Shown in pieces: positions 1-9,762 of a stretch of 49,637 nucleotides of DNA. The notes under the pieces are model-generated. The model had not been told where the DNA came from, searched no databases, and saw only the letters and a list, made by a program, of their open reading frames with translations. The position numbers and the translations under genes are program-made. Positions within the stretch are counted from its first letter, which is position 1. Every line of letters starts with the position of its first letter. The stretch is from Chlorobiales bacterium (GTDB lineage Bacteria > Bacteroidota > Chlorobiia > Chlorobiales > Chlorobiaceae): contig JAPLFE010000066.1 in the NCBI GenBank assembly GCA_026390855.1, positions 1 through 49,637 on the forward strand, written 5' to 3'.

Positions 1-1
1 C

Positions 2-694
2 AGTTCTACCGAACGCGCGGCATTGCTTGATGCTGCAAAGTTGCAGGGGAAAAGTGAACAGACCTACTGGGAAAATGTGTATAAAAAAACTGCAGTCATT
101 GCTCCAATGGATGGCCAGGTCATTGTGCGCAGTGTTGACCCCGGCCAGACGGTGACAACGAGTGATTCACTTTTTGTTCTCTCTGATCGACTTATTGTAA
201 AAGCTTTCGTGGATGAAACTGATATTGGGCGGGTAAAAATCGGGCAAAAGGCTGTGATCGGTCTTGATGCTTACCCTGAAATTCGGGTGAACGGAATTGT
301 TGAGCATATTTATTATGAGTCCCATCTGCAGAATAACGTGAACATTTACAATGTTGATGTTATTCCTGACCGCATCCCTGATGTTTTCCGCTCAGGAATG
401 AGTGCTAATATCAAAATTATTGTACGGGAAAAGAATGATGCGTTGCTGTTACCGACAGCTGCCGTTCTCACCAAAAACGGGAAAAGTGTTGTGCTTCAAA
501 AAAATGGTACTACCCAGCAGGCCTTGCGTTATAGCCCTGTGAAAATCGGACTTCAGGACGAAAGTAATATTGAGATACTTGACGGCCTTGCGGATAGCTC
601 TGTTGTCTTGCTTCCCGATACCTCTTTTGTGTTGCCAAAAAATAACACAGGATCAAACCCCTTCACCCCTCAACGGAGCAGAACGAGAAAATGA
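2..694 (+). CDS. Efflux periplasmic adaptor subunit, MacA/HlyD family (5' end outside window)
   Basis: This is the C-terminal part of a membrane-fusion (adaptor) protein that would link an inner-membrane ABC exporter to an outer-membrane channel. The frame is open to the left edge, so the true start lies outside the window. Visible features are the biotinyl-lipoyl-like segment ([20 protein letters not shown]), a beta-barrel region ([21 protein letters not shown]) and the membrane-proximal segment ([17 protein letters not shown]), in the order usual for MacA-like proteins. Its stop overlaps the start of the downstream MacB-like gene by 4 bases, so the two are translationally coupled. The substrate cannot be read from the sequence. 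Confidence 0.88.
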   Translation, partial: SSTERAALLDAAKLQGKSEQTYWENVYKKTAVIAPMDGQVIVRSVDPGQTVTTSDSLFVLSDRLIVKAFVDETDIGRVKIGQKAVIGLDAYPEIRVNGIVEHIYYESHLQNNVNIYNVDVIPDRIPDVFRSGMSANIKIIVREKNDALLLPTAAVLTKNGKSVVLQKNGTTQQALRYSPVKIGLQDESNIEILDGLADSSVVLLPDTSFVLPKNNTGSNPFTPQRSRTRK

Positions 695-2593
695 AATCAA
701 TGCTTGAGCTAGTCGATGTTCATCGGACCTACATGATCGGTGAAAGCACTGTTCAGGCGTTGCGTGGTGTTTCCGTAACGATAGAACAGGGTGAGTTTGT
801 GGCAATCATGGGTGCCTCGGGGTCTGGCAAATCCTCACTGCTTCAGATTCTCGGTCTTCTTGACAACCCCGACAAGGGTGAGTACCTGATTTTTGGCAAT
901 AATGTCAACACCCTTTCTGAGGATGAACAGGCTGGAGTGCGCAATAATGTTGCTGGCTTTGTGTTTCAGCAGTTTCATCTGCTTAAGCGGATGAATATCG
1001 TTGATAATGTTCGGCTTCCGTATATCTATAGTGGACTAAAAGGCAATTTTCGACAGGAGGCTATAAAACGCCTTACCCTTGTTGGACTTGAAAAAAGAAT
1101 TGATCATACGCCCAATCAGCTTTCAGGAGGTGAACAGCAGCGTGTAGCTATTGCAAGAGCGCTGGTTCGTGATCCGTTGATTATTTTTGCTGATGAGCCG
1201 ACTGGGAACCTTGATACGAAAAATTCGGCGGAGATTATGAAGATCCTTAAAGGACTTCATGAAGAGGGTAAAACAATCATCATGGTCACGCATGAAAATG
1301 ATATTGCCGCGTATGCCGGACGTGTCATTACCATGAGGGATGGTGTTATTGTTGCTGATGAGCGAAAACCGGAAACTAAGACCTCTGTAGATTGTGCAGG
1401 TAAGATCGGTTTTGACATTCATGGTGCAGGAAAAGCTTCATTATGGCAGGATGGTCGGGTTATGGGATTTATCGCCCAGGCTTTTCAGTCAATTCTTGCC
1501 AACAAGATGCGCTCATTTCTCTCCGTGCTTGGTATCCTTGTCGGAGTTGCATCCGTAATTGCCATGATGGCTCTTGGTGAGGGAGCAAAAGTGGCCATGC
1601 AGGAACAACTGAAATCCATGGGTTCAAATATGCTCTCGATCAGGGCTGGATCGGCTAAAATCCGGGGTGCGGCCCAGGGGGCGGGTGCTGTTGCCCGCTT
1701 CACATTCCCTGATGTGGAGGAGATTAGTTCACTCCATACGCTGGTTAAAAATGCGAGTGGGGTAGTGAACGGGGCCGGGCGCATCGTGTACGGAAATAAA
1801 AACTGGAGTTCGAGCCTTACTGGGGTGGGTTTTGATTATGGGACGATGCGTGCAGTGGTTCCTTCAATCGGGAGGTGGTTTACTCGTGAAGAGATTCAAA
1901 CGAGGGGAAAGGTTGCTATTATTGGTGTAACAGTTGTCAAGGAGCTTTTCGGAAGCAGTAATCCGCTAGGCAAAACCATTAAAATCAACAGAATTAATTT
2001 TACAGTTATCGGCATTGCTCCGGCAAAAGGGTTTTCAGGGCCTCAGGATGAAGATGATATCGTAATTATTCCTGTCACGACAGCTATGTACCGTGTTCTT
2101 GGTAAGACTTATTTAAGCGGTATTTTTGTTGAAGCTAATTCGCCTACGTTGATTGAAAAAGCTAAAACCGATATCAGTACGCTTATCCGCAAGCGACACC
2201 GGTTGAAGGAAGATGACGACTCCTTCAATATCAGGGATATGACCGAAATTCAAAAGATGCTCAGCAGCACCACGCAGACTGCTTGTTTCGGTGACCGAAC
2301 GGACCAGGGAAATTGGTCTCCGGAAGGCTATTGGTGCAAGAAAAAACGATATCATGCTTCAGTTCCTTGTCGAGTCGGTAGGTATGACTATCAGTGGTGG
2401 TTTTATTGGCATTATTTTAGGTATTGGCATCTCTCTTATTCTCTCATATTTTGCCGGTTGGGCGGTGAAGACCTCTTTGATATCGGTTGTTCTCGCAACA
2501 ACCTTTTCAGCTCTTACTGGTATTTTTTTTGGTCTTTGGCCTGCCCGAAAAGCTGCAAGCCTCAAACCGGTAGAAGCTCTTCGCTACGAGTAG
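691..2593 (+). pseudogene. MacB-like ABC transporter ATPase/permease, broken by internal deletion and frameshift
   Basis: The N-terminal part is an ABC ATPase with Walker A (GASGSGKSS), signature ([15 protein letters not shown]) and Walker B ([12 protein letters not shown]), followed by a MacB-type permease: first membrane helix, periplasmic core (to about residue 525) and C-terminal helices. After SSTTQT (codon ending at 2280) the frame changes. The family-typical continuation [19 protein letters not shown] resumes at 2282 in another frame and runs to 2593. By memory of the family, about 24 residues (second membrane helix, GGIGIMNIM region) are missing, equal to a deletion of about 71 bases. 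If the first frame were used, a nonsense tail would run to 2622. It follows the adaptor gene with a 4-base overlap. Either a true pseudogene or an assembly error. Confidence 0.85.
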
Positions 2594-2909
2594 AAAGAAA
2601 AAAGAAAAAAAAGTTTTTTTAAACGCAAGATTCTGATAGAAACCTCGTCATACTTTATGAACAGATATTTAAGGTTATGGATGATATTATGATTCTATGT
2701 TCGAAGAGGTAACAACAATGAGTCGGGCTTGTGTGTATGATGACTAGTGATGATTCGGAATAGTAAACATTACTGATGATTGGTAGGTCAAGACTTGACA
2801 TGTTGTTGTTTTGGACAGCGGAGAAGAACTTATTTCTTTTTCGCTGTTCTTTTTTTACATTGATATTACATCGCTGAAATATCAGAAGGAAGATTCATTA
2901 CTCGAATGC

Positions 2910-3823
2910 CTACTTCCTGTCTTGTGATAGTGGAGTGACCGTTCTGGAGCGGTAGTTGAAGACAAGCAGGCCGCCAATTACAATTAGACACCCGCACCAT
3001 TGTACAACAGAGAGCTGCTCTCCAAGAAATACCCTCGCTGTAAGCAGACCGGTTATTGGAACTAACAGAGATAGTGGTGCTACAATTCCTGCAGGATAGC
3101 GTGTGAGAAGCTTGCTCCAAGCACCGAAACCGAAGAGTGTTGCCGCTAAGGCAAGGTAGAGGATGGCGACCAATGATATCCAGTTCAGCGAGACAATTGT
3201 TTGCATTATGTCGCTTGGGGTACTCCAGAAGAGTGCCATCAGAAAGAGAGGTACCGGCGGTATGAGGCTTGACCAGACGACCATGCTCAGCATGTCGAGC
3301 TGTTCAGCTTTGGATGCTGCAGCTTTGCGTATCACAATGTTTGATATGCCCCAATTAGCAGCAGCGGCCAGCGTAAAAAGGAAGGCAGGAAGAGGAATAG
3401 GTGATCTCCCCCCGCTTCCCGCTGCAAAACCGAGGAGGCCTAGACCTATTCCTGATATACCGAGGCCGAAGAACTGCGAAACTGAGATGGATTCATGCAG
3501 AAGTAGTGCTGCTAATGCAATTGTGAAGAAGGCCTGTGATTGCACTACGACTGAGGCAATACCAGCTGGCATTCCGATTGCAATGGCATAGAATAGACAT
3601 CCGAACTGACCGACACACCGACTGTGAATCCGTAGAATATGATGTATCGCAAGGCTACTGCTGGTCGGGGTACGAAAGCGATAGCTGGTATGGCAGCAAG
3701 AGTAAAACGCAGTGCTGCAAGCAGCATAGGAGAAACTCCCCCGAGCGCCAGTTTGATTGCGGTGAAGCTGGCTCCCCAGATGGTAACTACCGCCAGACAG
3801 AGCATAAGATTTTTGCGATTCAT
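2910..3823 (-). pseudogene. EamA/DMT-family transporter with a frameshift
   Basis: This encodes an inner-membrane drug/metabolite transporter with two EamA repeats (about ten helices). Translation starts at the ATG complementary to 3823 (MNRKNLMLCLAVVTIWGASF) and is good up to YGFTVGV. The family-typical continuation GQFGCLFYAIAIGMPAGIAS lies in another frame and runs to the stop at 2910. The switch falls on a CACA tract at 3613-3616 (GTGT on the coding strand): removing one dinucleotide restores GFTVGVGQFG exactly. So a 2-base duplication in a dinucleotide repeat breaks the gene, by error, mutation or slipped-strand variation. The substrate is unknown. Confidence 0.85.
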
Positions 3824-3845
3824 TAAGCTGTTCTTGTTTTCCCAT

Positions 3846-4244
3846 TATCAGACAGGGATATAATGTCTGGTGAGGGTATAAACATTATGTAGAATTATTT
3901 CTCCCCTGCCATTCAGTCACTGTCTCTATGAATCTATGAAAAAGAAGATAGTGAATGATTCATGTTGTCAAACTCATTTATAGAGGCCAGTATAAGTCCG
4001 CAAGTTGTTTTTTTAAAAATTTTTACGGATTAAGCTTCGAGTACAAGAAGCCTTGTTTTGAAATTGTCACTCATGCATTCCTTGGTGAAAGGTGAATACT
4101 CGGGAGGGGAAATATTTCCAACAGAGCTTGATATGAGAATGGTATGATAGAATTTGAATACAACAGCATTTTATAATGTGACATAAATAATGAATATTAT
4201 CCGGATAAAATTATGTGTTTTAGTCATTATAATTGGATTGAGAG
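3846..4244. other. Intergenic region between the EamA gene and the DUF2239 gene
   Basis: This AT-rich stretch separates two divergently transcribed genes, so it should hold promoters in both directions. I see no convincing open reading frame, RNA fold or repeat. A TATAAT hexamer (ending near 4177) and further AT-rich sequence upstream of 4245 could contribute to a promoter for the DUF2239 gene, but no clear -35 element accompanies them. Confidence 0.4.
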
Positions 4245-4859
4245 ATGAACAGAAACGATATAAGGCATTGTACTGCTTTTGACGGTAATCGATGTATTGC
4301 TTCGGGTGAATTGGCAGAGGTTGCAAAAAAGGTTAAGGAGATGATTGATCAAGGAGAGGCGGGTTCAGTTCTAATCTTTGATGATATCAACAGTGAACTT
4401 ATTGAGATTGATTTTCGTGGAACACTTGAAGAGGTTCTGCAGAAAATTAGGAATCCTGCAAGGATAGTTGAGTCGAGTGATATACTTATAAACAAAGAGT
4501 TCGCTATACAACGGGGGCCAGGTCGTCCAAAGCTAGGGGTTGTTCCCAGAGAAGTGACCTTACTGCCCCGGCATTGGGATTGGCTTAATAGTCAACCCGG
4601 GGGAGCTTCTGTTGCTCTTCGTAAGCTTGTTGAAGAGGCGAGACGTATGCACAGTGACAGGGATAAGATGCGTTTTTCACAAGAGGTGGTGTACAGGTTT
4701 ATGCATGCTATGGCAGGCGATCTCGCAGGATTTGAGGAAGTCACGAGAGCTTTGTTTGCAGGAAATCGTGAAAAGTTTAATGAGATTGTTGCTTTATGGC
4801 CTGTTGATATTCGTAATTATGTCTATAAACTTTCAAACAAAGCATTCTGTCAAATATGA
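4245..4859 (+). CDS. DUF2239 family protein
   Basis: The 204-residue product belongs to the DUF2239 family, judged from the conserved central block GRPKLGVVPREVTLLPRHWD followed by WLNSQPGGASVALRKLVEEARR. The family has no established biochemical role. The N-terminal half (TAFDGNRCIASGELAEVAKKV) is the usual first segment; the C-terminal part (FMHAMAGDLAGFEEVTRALFAG) is also typical. It is a soluble protein with no signal peptide. It stands alone between the EamA gene and a small Nif11 gene. The segment WDWLNSQPGGAS may be a DNA- or nucleotide-binding element, but that is only a guess. Confidence 0.8.
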   Translation: MNRNDIRHCTAFDGNRCIASGELAEVAKKVKEMIDQGEAGSVLIFDDINSELIEIDFRGTLEEVLQKIRNPARIVESSDILINKEFAIQRGPGRPKLGVVPREVTLLPRHWDWLNSQPGGASVALRKLVEEARRMHSDRDKMRFSQEVVYRFMHAMAGDLAGFEEVTRALFAGNREKFNEIVALWPVDIRNYVYKLSNKAFCQI

Positions 4860-5055
4860 TTTGAAGATCAATTGTACTCGCGCTCAGTGAATTTTTTTTG
4901 CAGTGTATAGTGCATGACATAAGGAAGATTTATTAAATGAGTTGAATCTTGTAACCTATCTTTTAAATAGGAGTTGATTGGGCACAATATTTTTTTACTT
5001 TATATGTACGACGCCCAAAGAATTTTTTAACCCCCAAATGTTCAAGGAGTCATTT

Positions 5056-5229
5056 ATGTCACAGGAGCAAGCAAAAATTTTCCTTGAGAAGATGAAAAGC
5101 GATGATGCGTTTAGAGAAGCGGTAATAAGGATTGAGGATGTAGATACAAAGATAGAATATATCAACCGCAATGGATTTAGCTTTACATCGGATGAACTGG
5201 AAGTTGCTACATTTTCGATGATTGATTGA
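5056..5229 (+). CDS. Nif11-domain small protein (57 aa)
   Basis: The product begins MSQEQAKIFLEKMKSDDAFR and continues with a second helical half ending in DELEVATFSMID, which is the pattern of Nif11 domains. Nif11 domains are found in nitrogen-fixation clusters and as leader regions of ribosomally made peptides. The start at 5056 is chosen because an AAGGAG box lies at 5044-5049; an open frame extends upstream to 4978 but its residues do not fit the family. The protein ends right after the leader-like domain, so no core peptide is visible, and no maturation enzyme is adjacent. Function unknown. Confidence 0.7.
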   Translation: MSQEQAKIFLEKMKSDDAFREAVIRIEDVDTKIEYINRNGFSFTSDELEVATFSMID

Positions 5230-5396
5230 GAGCGTAACCTATTTTTTGATCTGCGTAAGGTAAGCGTTTATAAATAAATGTTGAAATTGATTTCGCCTCA
5301 ATAGAATATTGCTTCGTGAAAAGGAAAAAGGCCACATCATACTTTGACTTTTGAAGCCACTAACTTGTGGGAGGGCCCTTTTGTTAGGGGAGAATG

Positions 5397-5431
5397 AAAA
5401 ACACCCCACAGGCAATCTGTGAGGTGTTTTT
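5397..5431 (-). terminator. Hairpin terminator downstream of sucC
   Basis: Two arms, AAAAACACC-C-CACAG and CTGTG-A-GGTGTTTTT, pair around a short loop, with A- and T-runs on the outer flanks. The structure lies 28 bases beyond the sucC stop on the minus strand and is near-symmetrical, so it could also stop transcripts from the plus strand. Confidence 0.8.
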
Positions 5432-5458
5432 CACTGTAATATATTCCAACGATTAAGG

Positions 5459-6401
5459 TCAGGATGCAGCTAATGCTTCCTGGACTTTTTTTGCGGCATC
5501 ACGCAGTCCGTTGGCCGAAATAAGATTTAATCCTGATTCATCTAACATTTTTTGTGCAATTGGCGCATTAGTTCCTTCGAGACGGACAATAACAGGAAGG
5601 TGAAGCCCAATTTTTTTTGCAGCTTCGATAATACCACCTGCTACGCGGTCGCAACGCACAATGCCTCCAAAAATATTGACGAGGATTGCTTTGACATTTT
5701 TATCGCTCAGAATAATCTTGAATCCTTCTTCAACGGTCTGAGGGTTTGCTGAACCACCAACATCAAGAAAGTTTGCTGGTTTTCCACCAGCGAGCTGGAT
5801 CATGTCCATGGTTGCCATGGCCAGTCCTGCCCCGTTGACCATACAACCTGAATTGGACTGCGTTACGGAACTGTTCATCTTTAAGACCAAGGAAAAATGC
5901 GGCTTCTCTGGCTTGAAAACCTTGAATCCCATAGATTGGATCAATCTGGATTTTCAGGAGTCTTTCAGGTGTTTCTTCGGCTACCGTCTCAATTTCCATA
6001 CCGCCTTCAGTTGAAACCATCAGGACATTTCGTGAGGTTGACCGATCGAGGGTAATGCCGACGTAAAACTCTTTTTCAATATTCATGCCCTCTTCGATAA
6101 GAAGACGTCTTACTTCTTTACCCTCAGGGCCGGTCTGGTGGGTGACCAATGTCAGGCCGATCAGTTCATGTGCGATATCAAATGCCTCCTCTGGCGATTT
6201 GGCGAGCTTTACTCCTCCGGCTTTTCCTCTTCCTCCGGCATGAATCTGGGCTTTTACAACGACCACTGGGCTACTTTGTTCAGCAAAAAGCTGTTCAGCA
6301 GCCTGTTTTGCTTCATCAGGCGAATATGCCACAATTCCTTTTGGTACGGCAACCCCGAATTTTCTCAGGATATCCTTGCCTTGATATTCATGAATGTTCA
6401 T
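5459..6401 (-). pseudogene. sucC: Succinyl-CoA synthetase beta subunit, with internal deletion and frameshift
   Basis: SucC is the ATP-grasp subunit of succinyl-CoA synthetase, used in the (reverse) TCA cycle. The N-terminal part starts [17 protein letters not shown] at 6401 and reads correctly through [11 protein letters not shown] (about 182 residues). The rest, from [20 protein letters not shown], lies in another frame and ends at 5459 (about 130 residues). Compared from memory with E. coli SucC, about 75-80 residues are missing at the join (near 5855-5870), including the EINPL segment of the ATP-grasp fold. Each fragment would be non-functional. Green sulfur bacteria depend on this cycle, so a second copy or an assembly error is expected. 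Confidence 0.88.
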
Positions 6402-6544
6402 ATTGTTGGGTATTGGGTTACTGACGACGGTTTGTTTGTATTAATGCCGGGAAAACAGGGATTGCGCAAAGAGCACAGTATAATGAAAATTACTCTTACG
6501 GTGAAACCTAAGACCGATAACTCAACAATATTTATATAATAATT

Positions 6545-7006
6545 ATGATGGATTTTACGTATTACATGGAGTTGGCTTTCAGGGAGGCTATCAAGGCTTT
6601 TGAACGAAAGGAGGTTCCTGTAGGTGCGGTTGTTTGTGACAGTAATGGTCACGTTATTGGAAGAGGGTATAATCAGGTGGAGACACTTTGTGATGCCACA
6701 GCACATGCAGAAATGATTGCGCTGACTTCGGCCATGGCAACGATTGGCAGCAAGTATCTTGATGATTGTACTCTTGCAGTAACCTTGGAGCCTTGTCCAA
6801 TGTGTGCGGGAGCTATCGTTAATGCAAAGGTTGGGAGAGTTATTTTTGGTGCCTATGATCCGAAAATGGGGGCATCCGGAACTGTAATGAATGTAACCGG
6901 TTGCAAGCAACTTAACCATCAGCCAGAGGTTTTTGGGGGGATTATGGAGAATAAGTGTCGGACTCTGCTTCAGGATTTTTTCAGGGAACTTCGTCTTAAA
7001 TCTTAA
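6545..7006 (+). CDS. tadA: tRNA adenosine(34) deaminase TadA
   Basis: This is a zinc-dependent deaminase of the CMP/dCMP family that should convert A34 to inosine in tRNA-Arg(ACG). The zinc and catalytic motifs are intact: HAE at residues 54-56 and PCPMC at 83-87. The segment VPVGAVVCDSNGHVIGRGYN is typical of TadA, as is the length of 153 residues. Translation may start at 6545 or one codon later, since two ATGs are adjacent. It is divergent from sucC, with about 140 bases between them. A related nucleoside or guanine deaminase is the only alternative, and the overall pattern favours TadA. Confidence 0.87.
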   Translation: MMDFTYYMELAFREAIKAFERKEVPVGAVVCDSNGHVIGRGYNQVETLCDATAHAEMIALTSAMATIGSKYLDDCTLAVTLEPCPMCAGAIVNAKVGRVIFGAYDPKMGASGTVMNVTGCKQLNHQPEVFGGIMENKCRTLLQDFFRELRLKS

Positions 7007-7074
7007 AATGAATTTTACTGTACTGAGTGCAGAGAAGGAATGTTTTGAGGGAAGAGAGGTTGGTCTTGTGAGGG

Positions 7075-8097
7075 TTATTCTTCGGTTTTTTTTGTTGCAA
7101 TGTTTTCTCGGATGATTTGTTTCAGCGAACTCGCAAGGTGGGAAACAATGTCTTGAGCCATTCCGCCTCCTGTTGCAGGTGTCTGGATAGTGTCGAGGCT
7201 TTCGATTCCGGCGTTTTTTACTGCTTTGCTGATGGTGACTGAAAGAATGGGGTTGCACTCCCTAACTATTTCTTTTAGCATGAATGATGCTTCAAATATG
7301 CTTTGTTGAATAATTTCTTTTTTTTCTTTTTCAGTTATTGCCTGGCAGTGGTGGGTTGCTATAATCCCTGCAAGACATGTGAGATATGCGTTGGTTGATC
7401 CGGCAAGAAAAAGATTAAGAAAAAATGGAGTCAACAAATTTCCCCCTGGAAGCAGTGACGAGAGTGTGTTACTGAAAGAGGATTGAATAATGGGCTTGAT
7501 ATGGGCTGGAAGGTCCTCTTTTTTAAAGTCGGAAAGTGGCAGGCAGGCATAGACGGAGCGAATAAGGGTGATGAACTCTCTCAGATGCTGATCGTGGTTG
7601 TGTATCGCGTAGATATTCCATATTACTTTGAAGTTATTCAATAGTGAGGTGGTTGTGCCATAGGATGTGTTTTGGGCAAATGCACCTACGAAAAAGTTTT
7701 TTGTGGCTATCTGCTTGGTATTGTTGAACGAGTCAACCTCGAGAAACTTGATGTTGGTGCGTACCCAGCGTTGGTCTTTCTGCGGTTTTGAACCTTCTGG
7801 ATGCATCGGGTGAGCAGGCATTCTTCCAGCAAGATAGGCGATATAGTGCTCCATTTCTTTGGAGCTTTCATGTTCCGGTAGTACAGGGGTTTTCGGAACT
7901 GAAAAACACCGGATTGTTGTATAAATGGTGGCAAGTATAATCCCCGTGCTGAAAAGCAGGAAAAGCATTCCAGCATAGGGGTGTAATGACGAGAGTAGCT
8001 TTGCTGCCGTATTTAACTGGTTGACGATAAAGACGATCATCAAAAATATGGCTGCAAACAATGCAGTATAAAGAAATGAGCCTGCTTTTCTTTTCAT
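7075..8097 (-). CDS. DUF697 (YcjF-like) membrane protein
   Basis: The 340-residue product has two N-terminal membrane helices (about residues 8-27 and 40-62), then a soluble region and a C-terminal half with weakly hydrophobic helices (LLPGGNLLTPFFLNLFLAGSTNAYLTCLAG) that fits the DUF697 family found in GTPase-associated membrane proteins. No GTPase domain is present in the protein. Its role is unknown. It runs convergently with tadA and lies downstream of the nitronate-monooxygenase-like gene on the same strand, with about 88 bases between, so the two may share a transcript. Confidence 0.6.
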   Translation of the reverse strand: MKRKAGSFLYTALFAAIFLMIVFIVNQLNTAAKLLSSLHPYAGMLFLLFSTGIILATIYTTIRCFSVPKTPVLPEHESSKEMEHYIAYLAGRMPAHPMHPEGSKPQKDQRWVRTNIKFLEVDSFNNTKQIATKNFFVGAFAQNTSYGTTTSLLNNFKVIWNIYAIHNHDQHLREFITLIRSVYACLPLSDFKKEDLPAHIKPIIQSSFSNTLSSLLPGGNLLTPFFLNLFLAGSTNAYLTCLAGIIATHHCQAITEKEKKEIIQQSIFEASFMLKEIVRECNPILSVTISKAVKNAGIESLDTIQTPATGGGMAQDIVSHLASSLKQIIRENIATKKTEE

Positions 8098-8185
8098 ATC
8101 GGCAGTTAGTTGTGACGGGATTTATCCGTCAGAAAAGAAGTTCTCTTTTGTAATAAGTAATTCTGGTTTTCTGCCGTAAAATTTT

Positions 8186-9448
8186 CTATGAAATAGTTTC
8201 TTCCTGTTTTGGTAACCTGATAGCGTGGTCACGACTGAATTGATAGTCAACAAAAATATCTTCGGCTGTTGGAAGTTGCCATTTGCCGTTTGAAAGGCGG
8301 TTTGTTGTTTCCTTAAGACGGTATGTAGTCTGGCCACATGTCCAGCAGTCGTAATTAGCCATACCGGTACAGAGACATGTTTTCTCCTTTATAACAAGAG
8401 GTTCTCCTGAGTTTCTTGCAGCAAGGGCCTGATAATACTCGTCGATATAGGTGCATTTACCGCCAGTTTCAAGCAGATAGCCAAGGCCCTCGCAGTTTGG
8501 TTTTATTGCGTAACGAAGGGTTGGTGAATCGGTGAGCATACGCATGGGATAACCTGTGGTTGAGGCCATATTGACGACAATATCTTCCTCACGGGCATTG
8601 ATATAATGCTGCTTGACTTCTGAGGGTAGACCGGCTTCTTTGCTGATGGTAAATCGGGTTGCCACCTGCACGGCTGCGGCTCCTATTTGAAGATATTCAG
8701 CGGCATCGGTTCCGGTAAAAATTCCACCCGCAGGGATAACCGGAATGCTCAGTTCTTCTTTTTTCAGAAAAGCAAGTACTTCGGTGAAAATGGTTTTGAG
8801 ATCGAAGGTATGCCAGTCTGCTGCTGCAAAGCCAAGGTGGCCGCCGGCAAGTGGCCCTTCGACAATAATATAATCCGGCAGGCGATCAAGACGTATTGCC
8901 CGTTTCAGAAAGATGGCAAGGGCCCTGACTGAGGATATGATAATGCCGATTTTAACATCGCGAAACCTTTTGTGTGCCTGGATAAGGTCAAGTGTGCGGA
9001 GGTTTAGACCTGCGGCAAGGGTCAAACCGTCAATACCTGCATCCATGGCTGCACTGAGCCGAACCTTCAGCGTTTCAATAGCGCTGTTCATGGTCAGTTT
9101 TTCCATGCAGTTCAGAAAAATCGCACCTTTTCCTGTTTTTTGGGAGACCGTATACTCAATATATTTTTTTTGTGCTTCAGCCAATTCTTCAAGGTCAAAC
9201 AGTACGGCTGATTTGTCGGGGTTATTGCTGTACGCAGCGTACTTTTTTCGTTTTCGGCTTACAAAAGATGTTTTGAATATCCTGTCGCAGACATAACCAA
9301 TCAAAGCATCGGAAATATGGCCTATTCCGCCGAGTTTTTCAGCCGCAAGAGCAAGTTCGGTTGTTGAGATATTAACTCCCATACCGCCGATAATGATGGG
9401 TACATATTCTTTTTTGCCTAATTGTAACCTGAAATTGTCTACGTTCAT
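8186..9448 (-). CDS. FMN-dependent nitronate monooxygenase / 2-nitropropane dioxygenase family protein
   Basis: The protein is an FMN-binding TIM barrel of the nitronate monooxygenase family. Supporting segments are PIIIGGMGVNIST (N-terminal strand), AAGLNLRTLDLIQ, VEGPLAGGHLGFAA (the GGHxG stretch of this family), VIPAGGIFTGTDAAEYLQIGA (phosphate-binding loop) and AVQVATRF. The length of 420 residues exceeds the usual 320-360 because of a C-terminal tail with a CLCTGMANYDCWTCG cysteine cluster that could hold a metal. The precise substrate is not predictable; some homologues act as enoyl reductases. ATG at 9448 is a good start. Confidence 0.8.
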   Translation of the reverse strand: MNVDNFRLQLGKKEYVPIIIGGMGVNISTTELALAAEKLGGIGHISDALIGYVCDRIFKTSFVSRKRKKYAAYSNNPDKSAVLFDLEELAEAQKKYIEYTVSQKTGKGAIFLNCMEKLTMNSAIETLKVRLSAAMDAGIDGLTLAAGLNLRTLDLIQAHKRFRDVKIGIIISSVRALAIFLKRAIRLDRLPDYIIVEGPLAGGHLGFAAADWHTFDLKTIFTEVLAFLKKEELSIPVIPAGGIFTGTDAAEYLQIGAAAVQVATRFTISKEAGLPSEVKQHYINAREEDIVVNMASTTGYPMRMLTDSPTLRYAIKPNCEGLGYLLETGGKCTYIDEYYQALAARNSGEPLVIKEKTCLCTGMANYDCWTCGQTTYRLKETTNRLSNGKWQLPTAEDIFVDYQFSRDHAIRLPKQEETIS

Positions 9449-9762
9449 TGTCTTTTTTTATCAGTATAAGAGTATTTACAGATCAATCATTATAGCAGAT
9501 TGACAGGTACCTGGAAATACAGTAGCCGGTATCCTTCGCCAAAAATTACTTAAGATATCATATTTCGATTTATAAATCTATAGAGATTTCTTAGAAAAAG
9601 CCTTGTGTTACAACTATCTGAATTATTCTGACGTGAACTTTAAAGGTATGAATGGATGAAGTTTGAGAAAGGGAGCGGAGAATATTAAATTGCAGGCCAA
9701 CTAACGATGGAAGAGTTATTTCCGGAATTAAAAAAAACATCCAGAAAAGGAGGATTAGAATT
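9449..9762. promoter_or_regulatory. Intergenic region upstream of gpmA with strong ribosome-binding site
   Basis: The stretch separates a minus-strand gene from gpmA and must carry promoters in both directions. The clearest element is an AAGGAGG box at 9747-9753, about 9 bases before the gpmA ATG. I see no other gene, RNA fold or repeat. Confidence 0.5.

Noticed and set aside
5358-5390. CTAAC...GTTAG arms around an AGGGCCCT palindrome before the sucC terminator
   Set aside because: They look a little like an attC, but lack proper boxes, and the inner palindrome gives no stable bulged stem; no cassette is attached.
6398-7258. Long open frame on the minus strand over tadA
   Set aside because: Its product has no family features and is the complement of tadA, which has intact zinc and catalytic motifs.
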